Virus record (IMG/VR): IMGVR_UViG_3300047476_001491 | Coordinates: 1-30,584 of that record | Source: a virus | Direction: 5' to 3' (one strand) | DNA length: 30,584 nucleotides | Shown here: positions 1 through 6,758 of the stretch, in pieces | Position numbering within the stretch: the stretch's first letter is position 1 | Layout of the letters: the number at the start of each line of letters is the position of its first letter | Translations under genes and position numbers: made by a program | The notes under the pieces: model-generated | Databases searched by the model: none | What the model was told of the DNA's origin: nothing | The model's input: only the letters and a program-made list of their open reading frames with translations

Positions 1-724
1 CAGAATATCTTTTAATATCAATACATTTGATAATATTATCAACAAAATCATTTATAGATTCGCAATTTATATTATCTAATATAATCTCTTTATTTTTTTC
101 TAAAAACGAAGTTCTCTTTATTAAATCAGAAATTTCAGAATGAATATAATCATAAGGCCTTTTTTTCTTTTGGAATTCAAAATACTCCGGATTTTTAGTT
201 AAACTTTCAATCCATTTATTTTGTCTTTTATTAAAAATTTCCATCCCTTTTTCCTCACCAAATTTTTTAATACAAATTTCTCTACTAAATGTCCTCTGCC
301 TTTCAGATACTTTTTCTTTTGATTGTTCTTCCGAATAACCTTTTTTAATCCAATACTCCACTCTACTTGTTGTTTTATCGTAAAACAATTCCGGATTTTC
401 TTTTTTTAATTTAGATAGAATATATGAATTATTTTTTTGTTTATTAGAGATGAATTCAGTAATTTCATTAGACTCCCATCCCATACATTCTAAAAATTTC
501 TTATTATAAATTGTTTCAGGATATTTCAGAACTTCCTTCAACCAAGGTCTTATTTGTTTATAGGATACTTTTTCAGTAATATCCATTTTCGCCTTGATTG
601 AAGGGTGTTCTTTTTCCGGAAACTTTCTAAAAAATTGATAAAACTTATTAGTTTTAATAAATTCTTCTAATTCTGGAACGGTTTCCAAATCACACAATAA
701 ACTTTTTCTGTAATATACTTTCAT
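1..724 (-). CDS. Endonuclease-like ORF inside fractured clp gene (C-terminus off left edge)
   Basis: The frame is open from an ATG at 724 to the window edge: 241 codons without a stop, so the 3' end is missing. I recognise no catalytic site in the visible part. Residues about 122-176 hold a basic helical segment (VEYWIKKGYSEEQSKEK, then FGEEKGMEIFNKRQNKW) of a kind I associate with phage homing-endonuclease-like proteins, including the Vsr-like (EDxHD) family. In that family the nuclease core lies nearer the C-terminus, here off the edge. The ORF starts 40 nt after the truncated Clp-intein gene, in a different frame, and has its own ATATTTATA motif upstream. By context it is the homing endonuclease that separates the two halves of a split-intein gene. 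The family call is inference; that the ORF is real is well supported. Confidence 0.6.
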   Translation of the reverse strand, partial: MKVYYRKSLLCDLETVPELEEFIKTNKFYQFFRKFPEKEHPSIKAKMDITEKVSYKQIRPWLKEVLKYPETIYNKKFLECMGWESNEITEFISNKQKNNSYILSKLKKENPELFYDKTTSRVEYWIKKGYSEEQSKEKVSERQRTFSREICIKKFGEEKGMEIFNKRQNKWIESLTKNPEYFEFQKKKRPYDYIHSEISDLIKRTSFLEKNKEIILDNINCESINDFVDNIIKCIDIKRYS

Positions 725-756
725 AGGTTAAACAGGGTTTGGTAAATACCCATACC

Positions 757-765
757 TATAAATAT
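757..765 (-). promoter_or_regulatory. Late-promoter-like motif ATATTTATA before endonuclease ORF
   Basis: On the minus strand ATATTTATA begins at 765, overlapping the TGA stop of the Clp-intein gene, and ends 32 nt before the ATG at 724. It would let the endonuclease ORF be transcribed separately from clp. Confidence 0.4.
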
Positions 766-1064
766 CACATAACTTCTATTTTGTGAAAGTCATTATCAGA
801 AATTTTTTCAATCTCAATCTCAGTATCCGCCAAAACACAACCCGGCTCACCTATAATAATGGGATTGTTTTTCTTCCTCCTTGAAAGGATTTGAGCGATT
901 CTCAATATTTCCCTATCTCTACCGATTACCGGGTCCAACTTTCCTTCTTCCGCAAGTTTATTCAAATCTCTACTGAAATTATCCAAAACGGGCGTGCTAC
1001 TCTCTGAGTTCTGTTTTTGTTTCTTACTCATCATTTTGTCGTCGTCATCCATTAAGTCGTTCAT
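765..1064 (-). CDS. ClpC/ClpA-type AAA+ ATPase N-terminal fragment fused to intein N-fragment
   Basis: The product has 99 residues. Residues 23-75 match the start of the first AAA+ module of ClpC/ClpB unfoldases ([30 protein letters not shown], then [17 protein letters not shown]). The usual ClpC N-terminal repeat domain is absent; a short polar leader rich in Asp and Lys replaces it. The Walker A motif, normally GEPGVGK(S/T), is cut after GEPG (G75). From Cys76 it reads [12 protein letters not shown], which fits intein block A (Cys1, then D-T-x-I). A stop follows 24 residues into the intein. The remaining intein and the rest of the ATPase are not in the window and presumably lie beyond the left edge. 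Without trans-splicing this product cannot bind ATP. A Bacteroidota-type promoter (1081-1111) lies just upstream. A frameshifted ordinary intein is the main alternative. Confidence 0.85.
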   Translation of the reverse strand: MNDLMDDDDKMMSKKQKQNSESSTPVLDNFSRDLNKLAEEGKLDPVIGRDREILRIAQILSRRKKNNPIIIGEPGCVLADTEIEIEKISDNDFHKIEVM

Positions 1065-1080
1065 ATTTCTTTATTTTTAG

Positions 1081-1111
1081 CAAAGGTATATCAAATTTCA
1101 TACAAAACAAA
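1081..1111 (-). promoter_or_regulatory. Bacteroidota-type promoter of the clp gene
   Basis: On the minus strand TTTG (1111-1108) is followed by a 19-nt spacer and TACCTTTG (1088-1081). This fits the Flavobacterium/Bacteroides consensus TTG-N17-23-TAnnTTTG. The predicted transcript starts a few nt before the ATG at 1064, giving a very short A-rich leader without Shine-Dalgarno. This suggests expression by host RNA polymerase. Confidence 0.6.
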
Positions 1112-1118
1112 ACAATTA

Positions 1119-1129
1119 GACAAATTGTC
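1119..1129. promoter_or_regulatory. Inverted repeat GACAA-A-TTGTC, possible operator
   Basis: A perfect 5-bp-arm inverted repeat lies just upstream of the -33 element of the clp promoter, in the divergent clp/hsp20 intergenic region. The half-site GACA is shared with the second repeat at 1147-1161. Confidence 0.35.
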
Positions 1130-1146
1130 GTGAAAAAAATTTATAC

Positions 1147-1161
1147 CTGACATTTTGTCAG
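1147..1161. promoter_or_regulatory. Inverted repeat CTGACA-TTT-TGTCAG, possible operator
   Basis: Perfect 6-bp arms around TTT. A further TGTCA half-site lies at about 1179-1183. The repeat sits about 85 nt before hsp20 and shares GACA/TGTC half-sites with 1119-1129. Too short to be a strong RNA terminator and with no T-run beyond, so a protein-binding site is more likely. Confidence 0.35.
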
Positions 1162-1245
1162 TTTTATATAAAAAACCTGTCATAAATTTGTATTGGCATA
1201 TATTTTGACCTATATTAGCAAAATAAAAATTAAAACACAATAGAT

Positions 1246-1659
1246 ATGATTTACGGAAACAGAGATTTTAACGATTTATTTAACTCATTTTTTTCACAAA
1301 GAATGTCAAGTCCAATATTCTACACAACGACTGACTTTAAGTATGAAGACGATTCTTCCGAAAATTTTACACATTATGAAGTTAATCACACAGATGACGG
1401 AGCATACCTTTTCTTCGAGGCACCCGGGTTTAATAAATCAAACCTCAAAGTAGAAATGGAAGGAAGCCGTATTATTATTGAAGGCAAAAGAAGTTATAAG
1501 TTGAATGGGAAAGAAATATCCAAACCAATATCCAAAAAATTTGAAATCGGAAAAGATTATGACTACTCCCAAATTGAAGCCACAATAGAAGACGGACTAC
1601 TAACCGTGTTCGTTCCCAACTTTAAGAAAGTGGAGAAGAAACGGATTAGTATTCTGTAA
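1246..1659 (+). CDS. Small heat shock protein (Hsp20/alpha-crystallin family)
   Basis: 137 residues. The alpha-crystallin domain spans about 44-127: LFFEAPGFNKSNLKVEMEG, then RIIIEGKR, then the signature EDGLLTVFVP at 115-124. The C-terminal I-x-I motif is present at 134-136 (KRISIL), which in this family docks into neighbouring subunits during oligomer assembly. Such proteins are ATP-independent holdases in the cytoplasm. Hsp20 genes are common in T4-like phages, for example cyanophages. The gene is divergent from the Clp unfoldase gene across a region with two inverted repeats, so the two chaperones may be co-regulated. No ATATTTAT motif is seen upstream, so early or host-driven expression is plausible. 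It ends in a strong terminator. Confidence 0.93.
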   Translation: MIYGNRDFNDLFNSFFSQRMSSPIFYTTTDFKYEDDSSENFTHYEVNHTDDGAYLFFEAPGFNKSNLKVEMEGSRIIIEGKRSYKLNGKEISKPISKKFEIGKDYDYSQIEATIEDGLLTVFVPNFKKVEKKRISIL

Positions 1660-1668
1660 TCAAAATAA

Positions 1669-1698
1669 AACCCTTGACCTTAGGTTGAGGGTTTTTTA
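1669..1698 (+). terminator. Rho-independent terminator after hsp20
   Basis: AACCCTTGACC-TTA-GGTTGAGGGTT forms an 11-bp stem, two pairs of which are G-U, with a 3-nt loop, followed directly by a T-run. It lies 9 nt after the hsp20 stop. Confidence 0.9.
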
Positions 1699-1715
1699 TT
1701 TTATAGAAAAAAAAT

Positions 1716-1958
1716 ATGGCAATCACAAAAGAAGAAATTAAAGGGACTAAAATTATAAATGAGATTCAGTCCTCAAATATTAAATCAACTATCTACGATA
1801 CTGAAACAAAAAATATGATTGTTGAATTTAATAATGGAACAAAATATGAGTATGAGGGAGTACCTCATCAGGAATATACAAAGTTTAGAATGGCAAAATC
1901 ACAGGGAAGTTTTTTTAGTTCTCAGATGGCTAAAAGGTATAAATATAAAAAAGTTTAA
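1716..1958 (+). CDS. KTSC domain protein
   Basis: 80 residues. The pattern is that of the small KTSC domain: IQSSNIKSTIYD, then MIVEFNNGTKYEYEGVP, then FRMAKSQGSFF and a final Y. The domain occurs alone or attached to other proteins in bacteria and phages, and its biochemical role is not established. The start is the ATG after an A-rich leader. The gene follows the hsp20 terminator and precedes a nucleotidyltransferase gene. Confidence 0.85.
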   Translation: MAITKEEIKGTKIINEIQSSNIKSTIYDTETKNMIVEFNNGTKYEYEGVPHQEYTKFRMAKSQGSFFSSQMAKRYKYKKV

Positions 1959-1966
1959 GTTTGTGC

Positions 1967-1974
1967 ATATTTAT
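1967..1974 (+). promoter_or_regulatory. Late-promoter-like motif ATATTTAT
   Basis: Ends 5 nt before the ATG at 1980. If it is a -10 element, the transcript would be nearly leaderless. Confidence 0.35.
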
Positions 1975-1979
1975 TGAGG

Positions 1980-2723
1980 ATGAAAGATTTTAATAAGATC
2001 CTCAATAGTTTTTTAATTAAAGATACTCTCAATCCGAAGATATGGGAGAATCCATCTCATCCCGCCAAAGCAAAAATGAAATATGAGGTTAAATCGGCCT
2101 TATTAAGAATTGCTGACGAATTTATAGAATATTTGGGAGATGATGTTTTTGTTGATGACATCGTATTAACCGGATCCCTATCCAATTTTAATTGGTCGGA
2201 ATATTCAGATTTTGATTTACATATCCTAATTGATTTTTCACAATACGGAAAACAAGGTGAATTATATAAAGAATTGTTTGATCTCAAAAAACAATTATAT
2301 AATGATAAACACGATATAAAAATATTTGGATATGATGTTGAATTATATTCTCAGGATATTGAAGAAGAACATACGGCATCAGGTGTTTATTCGGTAATGG
2401 ATAATGAATGGGTTACAGTTCCGGAAAAAATGGATAAAGATGTCGATCGTGATTTACTCAAGACAAAAATAAAATCTTGGACAAAGAAAATAGATAATGC
2501 GATTGAACTATCCAAGTCAGATGAGGACGGAAAAAAATTAAAAGACCTTAAAACCAAATTAAAGGAATATAGAAAGTGCGGTTTGGAAAAAGGAGGTGAA
2601 TTGGCGTATGAAAATTTGGTTTTCAAATTCCTTAGAAGGTCAGGTCACATTGAAAAATTATTTAACACCCAAAACAAACTTACTGACAAAGAACTATCAA
2701 TCGAGACAGAAAATAAATATTAA
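1980..2723 (+). CDS. Nucleotidyltransferase (DNA polymerase beta superfamily)
   Basis: 247 residues from the ATG at 1980. A TTG two codons upstream (1974) is possible but overlaps the promoter-like motif. The nucleotidyltransferase signature is clear: GSLSNFNWSEYSDFDLHI at 65-82, with GS and the D-x-D pair that binds metal. A third acidic position is likely in YDVELY at 118-123. The C-terminal half is helical and Lys-rich, without a domain I recognise. Proteins of this type are often seen in T4-like phages. The acceptor (RNA, nucleotide or protein) cannot be told from sequence. No partner antitoxin-like gene is adjacent, so a toxin role is not favoured. Confidence 0.8.
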   Translation: MKDFNKILNSFLIKDTLNPKIWENPSHPAKAKMKYEVKSALLRIADEFIEYLGDDVFVDDIVLTGSLSNFNWSEYSDFDLHILIDFSQYGKQGELYKELFDLKKQLYNDKHDIKIFGYDVELYSQDIEEEHTASGVYSVMDNEWVTVPEKMDKDVDRDLLKTKIKSWTKKIDNAIELSKSDEDGKKLKDLKTKLKEYRKCGLEKGGELAYENLVFKFLRRSGHIEKLFNTQNKLTDKELSIETENKY

Positions 2724-2746
2724 ATATAACAATTAAGAATAAAGAT

Positions 2747-2755
2747 ATATTTATA
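2747..2755 (+). promoter_or_regulatory. Late-promoter-like motif ATATTTATA
   Basis: Lies 13 nt before the ATG at 2769 in a very AT-rich stretch. It could drive the block of virion-like genes that follows. Confidence 0.4.
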
Positions 2756-2768
2756 TAATAAAAATATA

Positions 2769-2963
2769 ATGGCACTATACTCGGCGAATACATATTACGA
2801 CTACTCAATTGAGATTTTGGGAGATTTTAGTGGGGGAACTGCGCCAGCAGGTCAAACCGCTCCTCATCCGATTGCGTATTCTGAAAAAAGAAATGCATCT
2901 GGTGATACGGTGATTGATTTGAGCGCAATTGTAATCGGAGGTGTTAATGGATTAAACAATTAA
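2769..2963 (+). CDS. Small protein of unknown function
   Basis: 64 residues and not recognised. The composition is unusual for this genome: rich in Gly, Ala, Ser and Thr, with almost no Lys, and a segment GGTAPAGQTAPHP at 21-33. No signal peptide or membrane helix. Supported as a gene by its own promoter-like motif, the A-rich leader and close fit between neighbours. Such small uncharged proteins next to structural genes are often virion decoration or fibre-associated proteins, but that is inference. Confidence 0.6.
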   Translation: MALYSANTYYDYSIEILGDFSGGTAPAGQTAPHPIAYSEKRNASGDTVIDLSAIVIGGVNGLNN

Positions 2964-2987
2964 AATAAATAAAAAGTTTATAATAAA

Positions 2988-4235
2988 ATGGGAAAGTTAA
3001 AACCAATAGGTAGTGAAAAATTGACAGGTGATGACAAGATTAGAAGAATCATGGAAATCGCCAGATATAATGAAAACTCACCTTCATCATTGAATGAAAC
3101 ATCTAGAACAGAATATGGTTTAAATTTGGCTGACGGAAACAATTATCAAATTGTCAAAGAAAGACAAGGTTATATTATTAAGAAAACCATTTCTGAATCT
3201 GAAACTGATTATATCGAACCGATGAAGAATAGAAAATATTATTCATCATATTCACAAGCATTAAAAAGATTGAATTTACTTGCAGGTGAATTAAATAGAA
3301 TCAACGAGAATGAAGAAGGTATTTCTTTATTTGGAGAACAAAAAAAGTTTGTTTTAAAAACTCCAAAACCGGATCCTGAGACTAGCACACCAGCTGCCGC
3401 AGCACCACCAGCAGCACCACCCCCTGTACCACAACCTGAATTGCCACCATCACCAGACGCAGGTATGCCTGAAGATTTTGGTGATGAGGGAATGCCCGCA
3501 GGTGAAGGTATGCCGGGTGAAATGGGTGATGAAGAAATGGATATCGACATCGAAGGTGGTGAAGAAATACCAGTGGACCAAGAACCATCTGACAAAGAAG
3601 AAAGAGTTTCTTTCAGAACAATTCAAAAGTTAACAGGAAAGTTGACTCAAAAGATTAGAGTTTTAGATAATGAAGAAGGAATGACTTCTGAAAATATCAA
3701 ATATGTTATAAACATGGTTCTTTCTTCTTTGGATTTAAAATCTCTATCTGAAGAAGATAAAGAAGATATCATATCTAAATTTGAAGAAGAATCTGAAGAT
3801 TTGGAAGGTGATGACTTTGGTGGAGAGGACTTGACTGATGATTCTGAAGTTGAAGATATTCAATCAGATATGGATGTTGAAATTCCTGTTGACCAAGAGA
3901 TGGGAGAAAATTATAACGGAGCAATAATTGACAGCATATTTGGTGAATCAAAAATTGATAAAGTTCTTTCAAAATATTTTGAGTTTTCCAAAAAAGAAAT
4001 TATGGAATCTCAAGAAAACAAATTAAGAAGAAAAGAAAGTGCTAAAAGAAGAGCCAACAGTAAAATGAAGATAGTTTCAAATCTTTGTGAAACAAAAGAA
4101 CAACAGTTGGCATCACAAAGATTTTTGGAAGAAAATAGTTCATTTGTTTTTGTTGGAAAAACAAACAAGTCAAACTTGGTTTTTGAGAATAAAAACAGAC
4201 AAATTAAAATAACACCTAATGGACGTGTTCTATGA
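2988..4235 (+). CDS. Acidic, Pro/Ala-rich protein, probably virion-associated
   Basis: 415 residues; family not recognised. Order: a Lys/Arg/Glu-rich N-terminal part (1-125) containing DKIRRIMEIARYNE; a Pro/Ala-rich linker (about 126-160); a very acidic Gly/Met-rich stretch (about 160-205); a predicted helical region; a second acidic stretch (about 265-310); and a basic C-terminal part (about 330-415) with LRRKESAKRRANSK. EIPVDQE occurs twice, near residues 190 and 297, suggesting an internal duplication. The charge pattern resembles phage head core or internal proteins. The ATG follows an A-rich leader, and the stop overlaps the next start by 4 nt (ATGA), suggesting translational coupling. 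Confidence 0.7.
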   Translation: MGKLKPIGSEKLTGDDKIRRIMEIARYNENSPSSLNETSRTEYGLNLADGNNYQIVKERQGYIIKKTISESETDYIEPMKNRKYYSSYSQALKRLNLLAGELNRINENEEGISLFGEQKKFVLKTPKPDPETSTPAAAAPPAAPPPVPQPELPPSPDAGMPEDFGDEGMPAGEGMPGEMGDEEMDIDIEGGEEIPVDQEPSDKEERVSFRTIQKLTGKLTQKIRVLDNEEGMTSENIKYVINMVLSSLDLKSLSEEDKEDIISKFEEESEDLEGDDFGGEDLTDDSEVEDIQSDMDVEIPVDQEMGENYNGAIIDSIFGESKIDKVLSKYFEFSKKEIMESQENKLRRKESAKRRANSKMKIVSNLCETKEQQLASQRFLEENSSFVFVGKTNKSNLVFENKNRQIKITPNGRVL

Positions 4236-4627
4236 GTTATTTGATTTATATAAACGGACTCGGTCCGAATTATAAAGGGGATAATATATATGAATTTATT
4301 TTTTCGGATACTTTGAAAGTTTGGGGTGAATATTGGGAGAGCAAACCTTGTAACCAATACCCACAACCACCAGAGTTAAAATATGTAAAGAAAGTAGGAG
4401 TTTTGAAAAATACCGATGTCGAATTGGAATTGATTCAAAACTCCGATTTTTTTTCTATGATGGACGCAATGGATGACGTTGTGGCTTTAGGATGGGAAAC
4501 CAATGATTCTGATTTTAACAAAAGATTGGTGTTTAGGTTTGGAGAAGATGAAGAAAAAATAAAAGATAAATTATACGAACGAGACATTGTCTTGGAATTT
4601 GAAAAAAAATTAGTATATGAACAGTAA
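4232..4627 (+). CDS. Conserved phage protein of unknown function
   Basis: 131 residues. The compact sequence is Trp- and Tyr-rich with several conserved-looking stretches (EFIFSDTLKVWGEYWESKP, then VKKVGVLKN, then IQNSDFFSMMDAMDDVVALG). I have an impression of similar proteins in T4-like phages but know no function. No membrane segment or known motif. It overlaps the preceding gene by 4 nt and the following gene by 11 nt, so it is translated as part of the same operon leading to the terminase. Confidence 0.75.
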   Translation: MSYLIYINGLGPNYKGDNIYEFIFSDTLKVWGEYWESKPCNQYPQPPELKYVKKVGVLKNTDVELELIQNSDFFSMMDAMDDVVALGWETNDSDFNKRLVFRFGEDEEKIKDKLYERDIVLEFEKKLVYEQ

Positions 4628-5480
4628 ATTAAAAAAATCCATTTTGATTGGTAAAGGTCTCTCAAAACAAACTTTATCAAAACTTAATGAATCTGAAATA
4701 GATGCGATTTATTCAACGATTGTTGAACAAGTAACACAAACCACTAAACAAGTTAAAACGACTAAAATACCACAAGCGACCGCAAGAACTACTGGTGGTG
4801 TTGTTGATGGTATATCTATAAAACAGGACCCAGCAGGGAATATAATCGCAACTCAAACAGAACAGGAGTTAGATGAAGAGTTGGACGATGCAGATGCACT
4901 AGGTGCGTTGTCGATGCAAAATGCGACTGGTCAAGAATTACCTCACGACGCTTCGGATGAGGCTCCAGACGGTATGGATGATGATTCAGATTATGATAGA
5001 AAAATGGTTGGTATGGCAGAATCTAAAAAAACCAAGAAACCAAATCCATACGCAATTTGCACAAGCACATTGGGTAAAGAATTTGGAACAACTAAAAGAA
5101 GTGAATGGACAAAATCTCAAATGAAAAAATATGAGAGATGTAAGGCAGATATTGATGAATCTTTGAAGGAAGGAAAAAAACCTGTATCTTTGTTGGAGAA
5201 TGAAATTCTCAGAATTGTAGAAAAACATTTACCACCAAAAATAACAAAAAAAGACCTTATGATGTATCTATCTGAAGCACCGGCAGTTGCCCCCGCAAAA
5301 CCTCAAACAAAACCAGATGTTAAACCAGGGATTAAACCTGGAACTAAACCAAGACCAAGTCACCCAGGTAAAAATCCATTTCCTGGAGAACACCCGGCAC
5401 CAAAGGCAAGCAGACCCTCACCTGAAAGGGCTAAGAAGGAAGTCATTAATGTAATACTCGATTTAATTAAAAGTAACTAA
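4617..5480 (+). CDS. Protein with Cys-containing module and Pro/Lys linker, unknown function
   Basis: 287 residues. Order: a helical basic N-terminus; a Thr/Gln-rich stretch; an acidic segment (about 85-125); a compact module at about 142-180 with two Cys (NPYAICTSTLGKEFG, then MKKYERCKADI); an amphipathic helix (ENEILRIVEKHLPP, about 194-207); a Lys/Pro-rich linker of repeated KPG-type units (about 225-265); and a C-terminal helix. This modular, partly disordered layout resembles virion-internal or scaffold-associated proteins. Function unknown. It starts inside the 3' end of the preceding gene and ends 1 nt before the next ATG. Confidence 0.72.
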   Translation: MNSKLKKSILIGKGLSKQTLSKLNESEIDAIYSTIVEQVTQTTKQVKTTKIPQATARTTGGVVDGISIKQDPAGNIIATQTEQELDEELDDADALGALSMQNATGQELPHDASDEAPDGMDDDSDYDRKMVGMAESKKTKKPNPYAICTSTLGKEFGTTKRSEWTKSQMKKYERCKADIDESLKEGKKPVSLLENEILRIVEKHLPPKITKKDLMMYLSEAPAVAPAKPQTKPDVKPGIKPGTKPRPSHPGKNPFPGEHPAPKASRPSPERAKKEVINVILDLIKSN

Positions 5481-5481
5481 A

Positions 5482-6753
5482 ATGAAGAAAAGAAATTTCA
5501 GAGAACAAATAGATTATGGGTCTAGAAGGGAAAAAATGGACCCTAAATTGGTTTCAAAACTTGGTGACCCTGAGGGATTATATTCACAGAATCCTGCAAT
5601 GAGAAAAGGAACTAAAGATGTTGAAAGACTAGTTAGTTCAAGATTTCAAAAAGTTGCGGATAAATTAAGTCAAGTTACAGGAATTGAGGATTTATCTTCA
5701 CGACAGGTTCAAGGGATGATATATCAAGAAATGATGTCCAAATTACCCAAGATTATGTCAATAGAAGCAAGACACAAAGATGAACTTGAACAATTGGCGA
5801 TAGAGGCATCATTAGATGAAACTGAAACACCTGAAGGTTGGTATCAAATTGAGGCAAACTTAGGTATGCCGACAACTCAAGGATTTAAAATGGGTGGTGG
5901 AGACGAAGAAGATGGAGACGAGATGGATTTTGATTCTGATTTTGACATAGATGAATTTACAAAAGAAGAACAAGTAGAATTAGAAAAACATAAAAGAAAT
6001 ATTATAAATGCGATAGTTCAAGGTGCGGCAAAAAAAGGACATTATTTGTTCCAAAAACCATCAATAAAATCAGCGTTAGATAGAATTGACCCGTCTCTTT
6101 ATAGAGATTATTTAGGAATCATGGCAATCAATGATTTCATGTATTTCACTATGGAACAGATGATTGAAATGATGAGTCAAACTGGACAGGGTGTTGCAGG
6201 TAAATCTGAACTTGAAGATGCGGACCCAGAAGAACAGGAAGAAGGTATTGATACAAAAATCAAAGCAACAGGATTTATATTCCCAATTTTATGTCACGAA
6301 ATAGTTAAAGGTTTAGAAGAAGCAAAGGCTCGTCATGGGTTACCGCAAGATGCTGAAACTAGAAGAAAGGTATTACAAAAAACTGATACATTGGCGAATG
6401 AACCAATGCAATTGAGAATAGGTCCTGAAATTGTTGAAAAATTAAGGAATGCGTTACCTGATGAAGTTTTTGATGTTGATAATAAAGGACTTTTAAATTG
6501 GTTCCATATTTGTTTGTATAAGAAACCAGCAGAAGAATTTTTACAAATCATAGGCGATATTATATCGTCAGATGAGTCAAAGGTTCAAAGAGGTAAAGAT
6601 GCATTCAAAGAAATTTTAAATGAGGCTTATGAGTTAAAGGATGAGTTTGAAAACTACAAAGAAGAGGAAGGTATTGAAGGAGATGAAGATGATGAAGACG
6701 ATATTAATGACTTTCTCAGGGATTTAGGGATAGAACCCATAAGTGATAATTAA
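5482..6753 (+). CDS. Acidic protein of unknown function preceding the terminase
   Basis: 423 residues, mostly helical. Residues about 20-130 may be coiled-coil. An acidic Asp/Glu-rich run lies at about 146-165. A well-structured central region follows (HYLFQKPSIKSALDRIDPSL, YRDYLGIMAINDFMYFTMEQ), and the C-terminus is very acidic. In T4 the small terminase gene 16 lies directly before gene 17, but this protein is much longer than gp16 (164 residues) and I see no similarity, so that role is not assigned. The gap to the terminase start is 5 nt, so co-expression with packaging genes is likely. Confidence 0.72.
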   Translation: MKKRNFREQIDYGSRREKMDPKLVSKLGDPEGLYSQNPAMRKGTKDVERLVSSRFQKVADKLSQVTGIEDLSSRQVQGMIYQEMMSKLPKIMSIEARHKDELEQLAIEASLDETETPEGWYQIEANLGMPTTQGFKMGGGDEEDGDEMDFDSDFDIDEFTKEEQVELEKHKRNIINAIVQGAAKKGHYLFQKPSIKSALDRIDPSLYRDYLGIMAINDFMYFTMEQMIEMMSQTGQGVAGKSELEDADPEEQEEGIDTKIKATGFIFPILCHEIVKGLEEAKARHGLPQDAETRRKVLQKTDTLANEPMQLRIGPEIVEKLRNALPDEVFDVDNKGLLNWFHICLYKKPAEEFLQIIGDIISSDESKVQRGKDAFKEILNEAYELKDEFENYKEEEGIEGDEDDEDDINDFLRDLGIEPISDN

Positions 6754-6758
6754 GATAT

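Noticed and set aside
725-764. Continuation of the intein in another frame after the stop at 765
   Set aside because: The two other minus-strand frames stay open for about 14-18 codons and then stop without an intein block B or any recognisable motif, so a single frameshift does not restore an intein.
3239-3595. Minus-strand ORFs rich in Pro, Ser and Gly opposite the acidic gene at 2988-4235
   Set aside because: Their composition is the antisense reading of the Pro/Ala and Asp/Glu low-complexity region.
4010-4366. 118-codon minus-strand ORF crossing the 2988-4235 / 4232-4627 junction
   Set aside because: It is antisense to two coupled plus-strand genes and has no promoter or recognisable domain.
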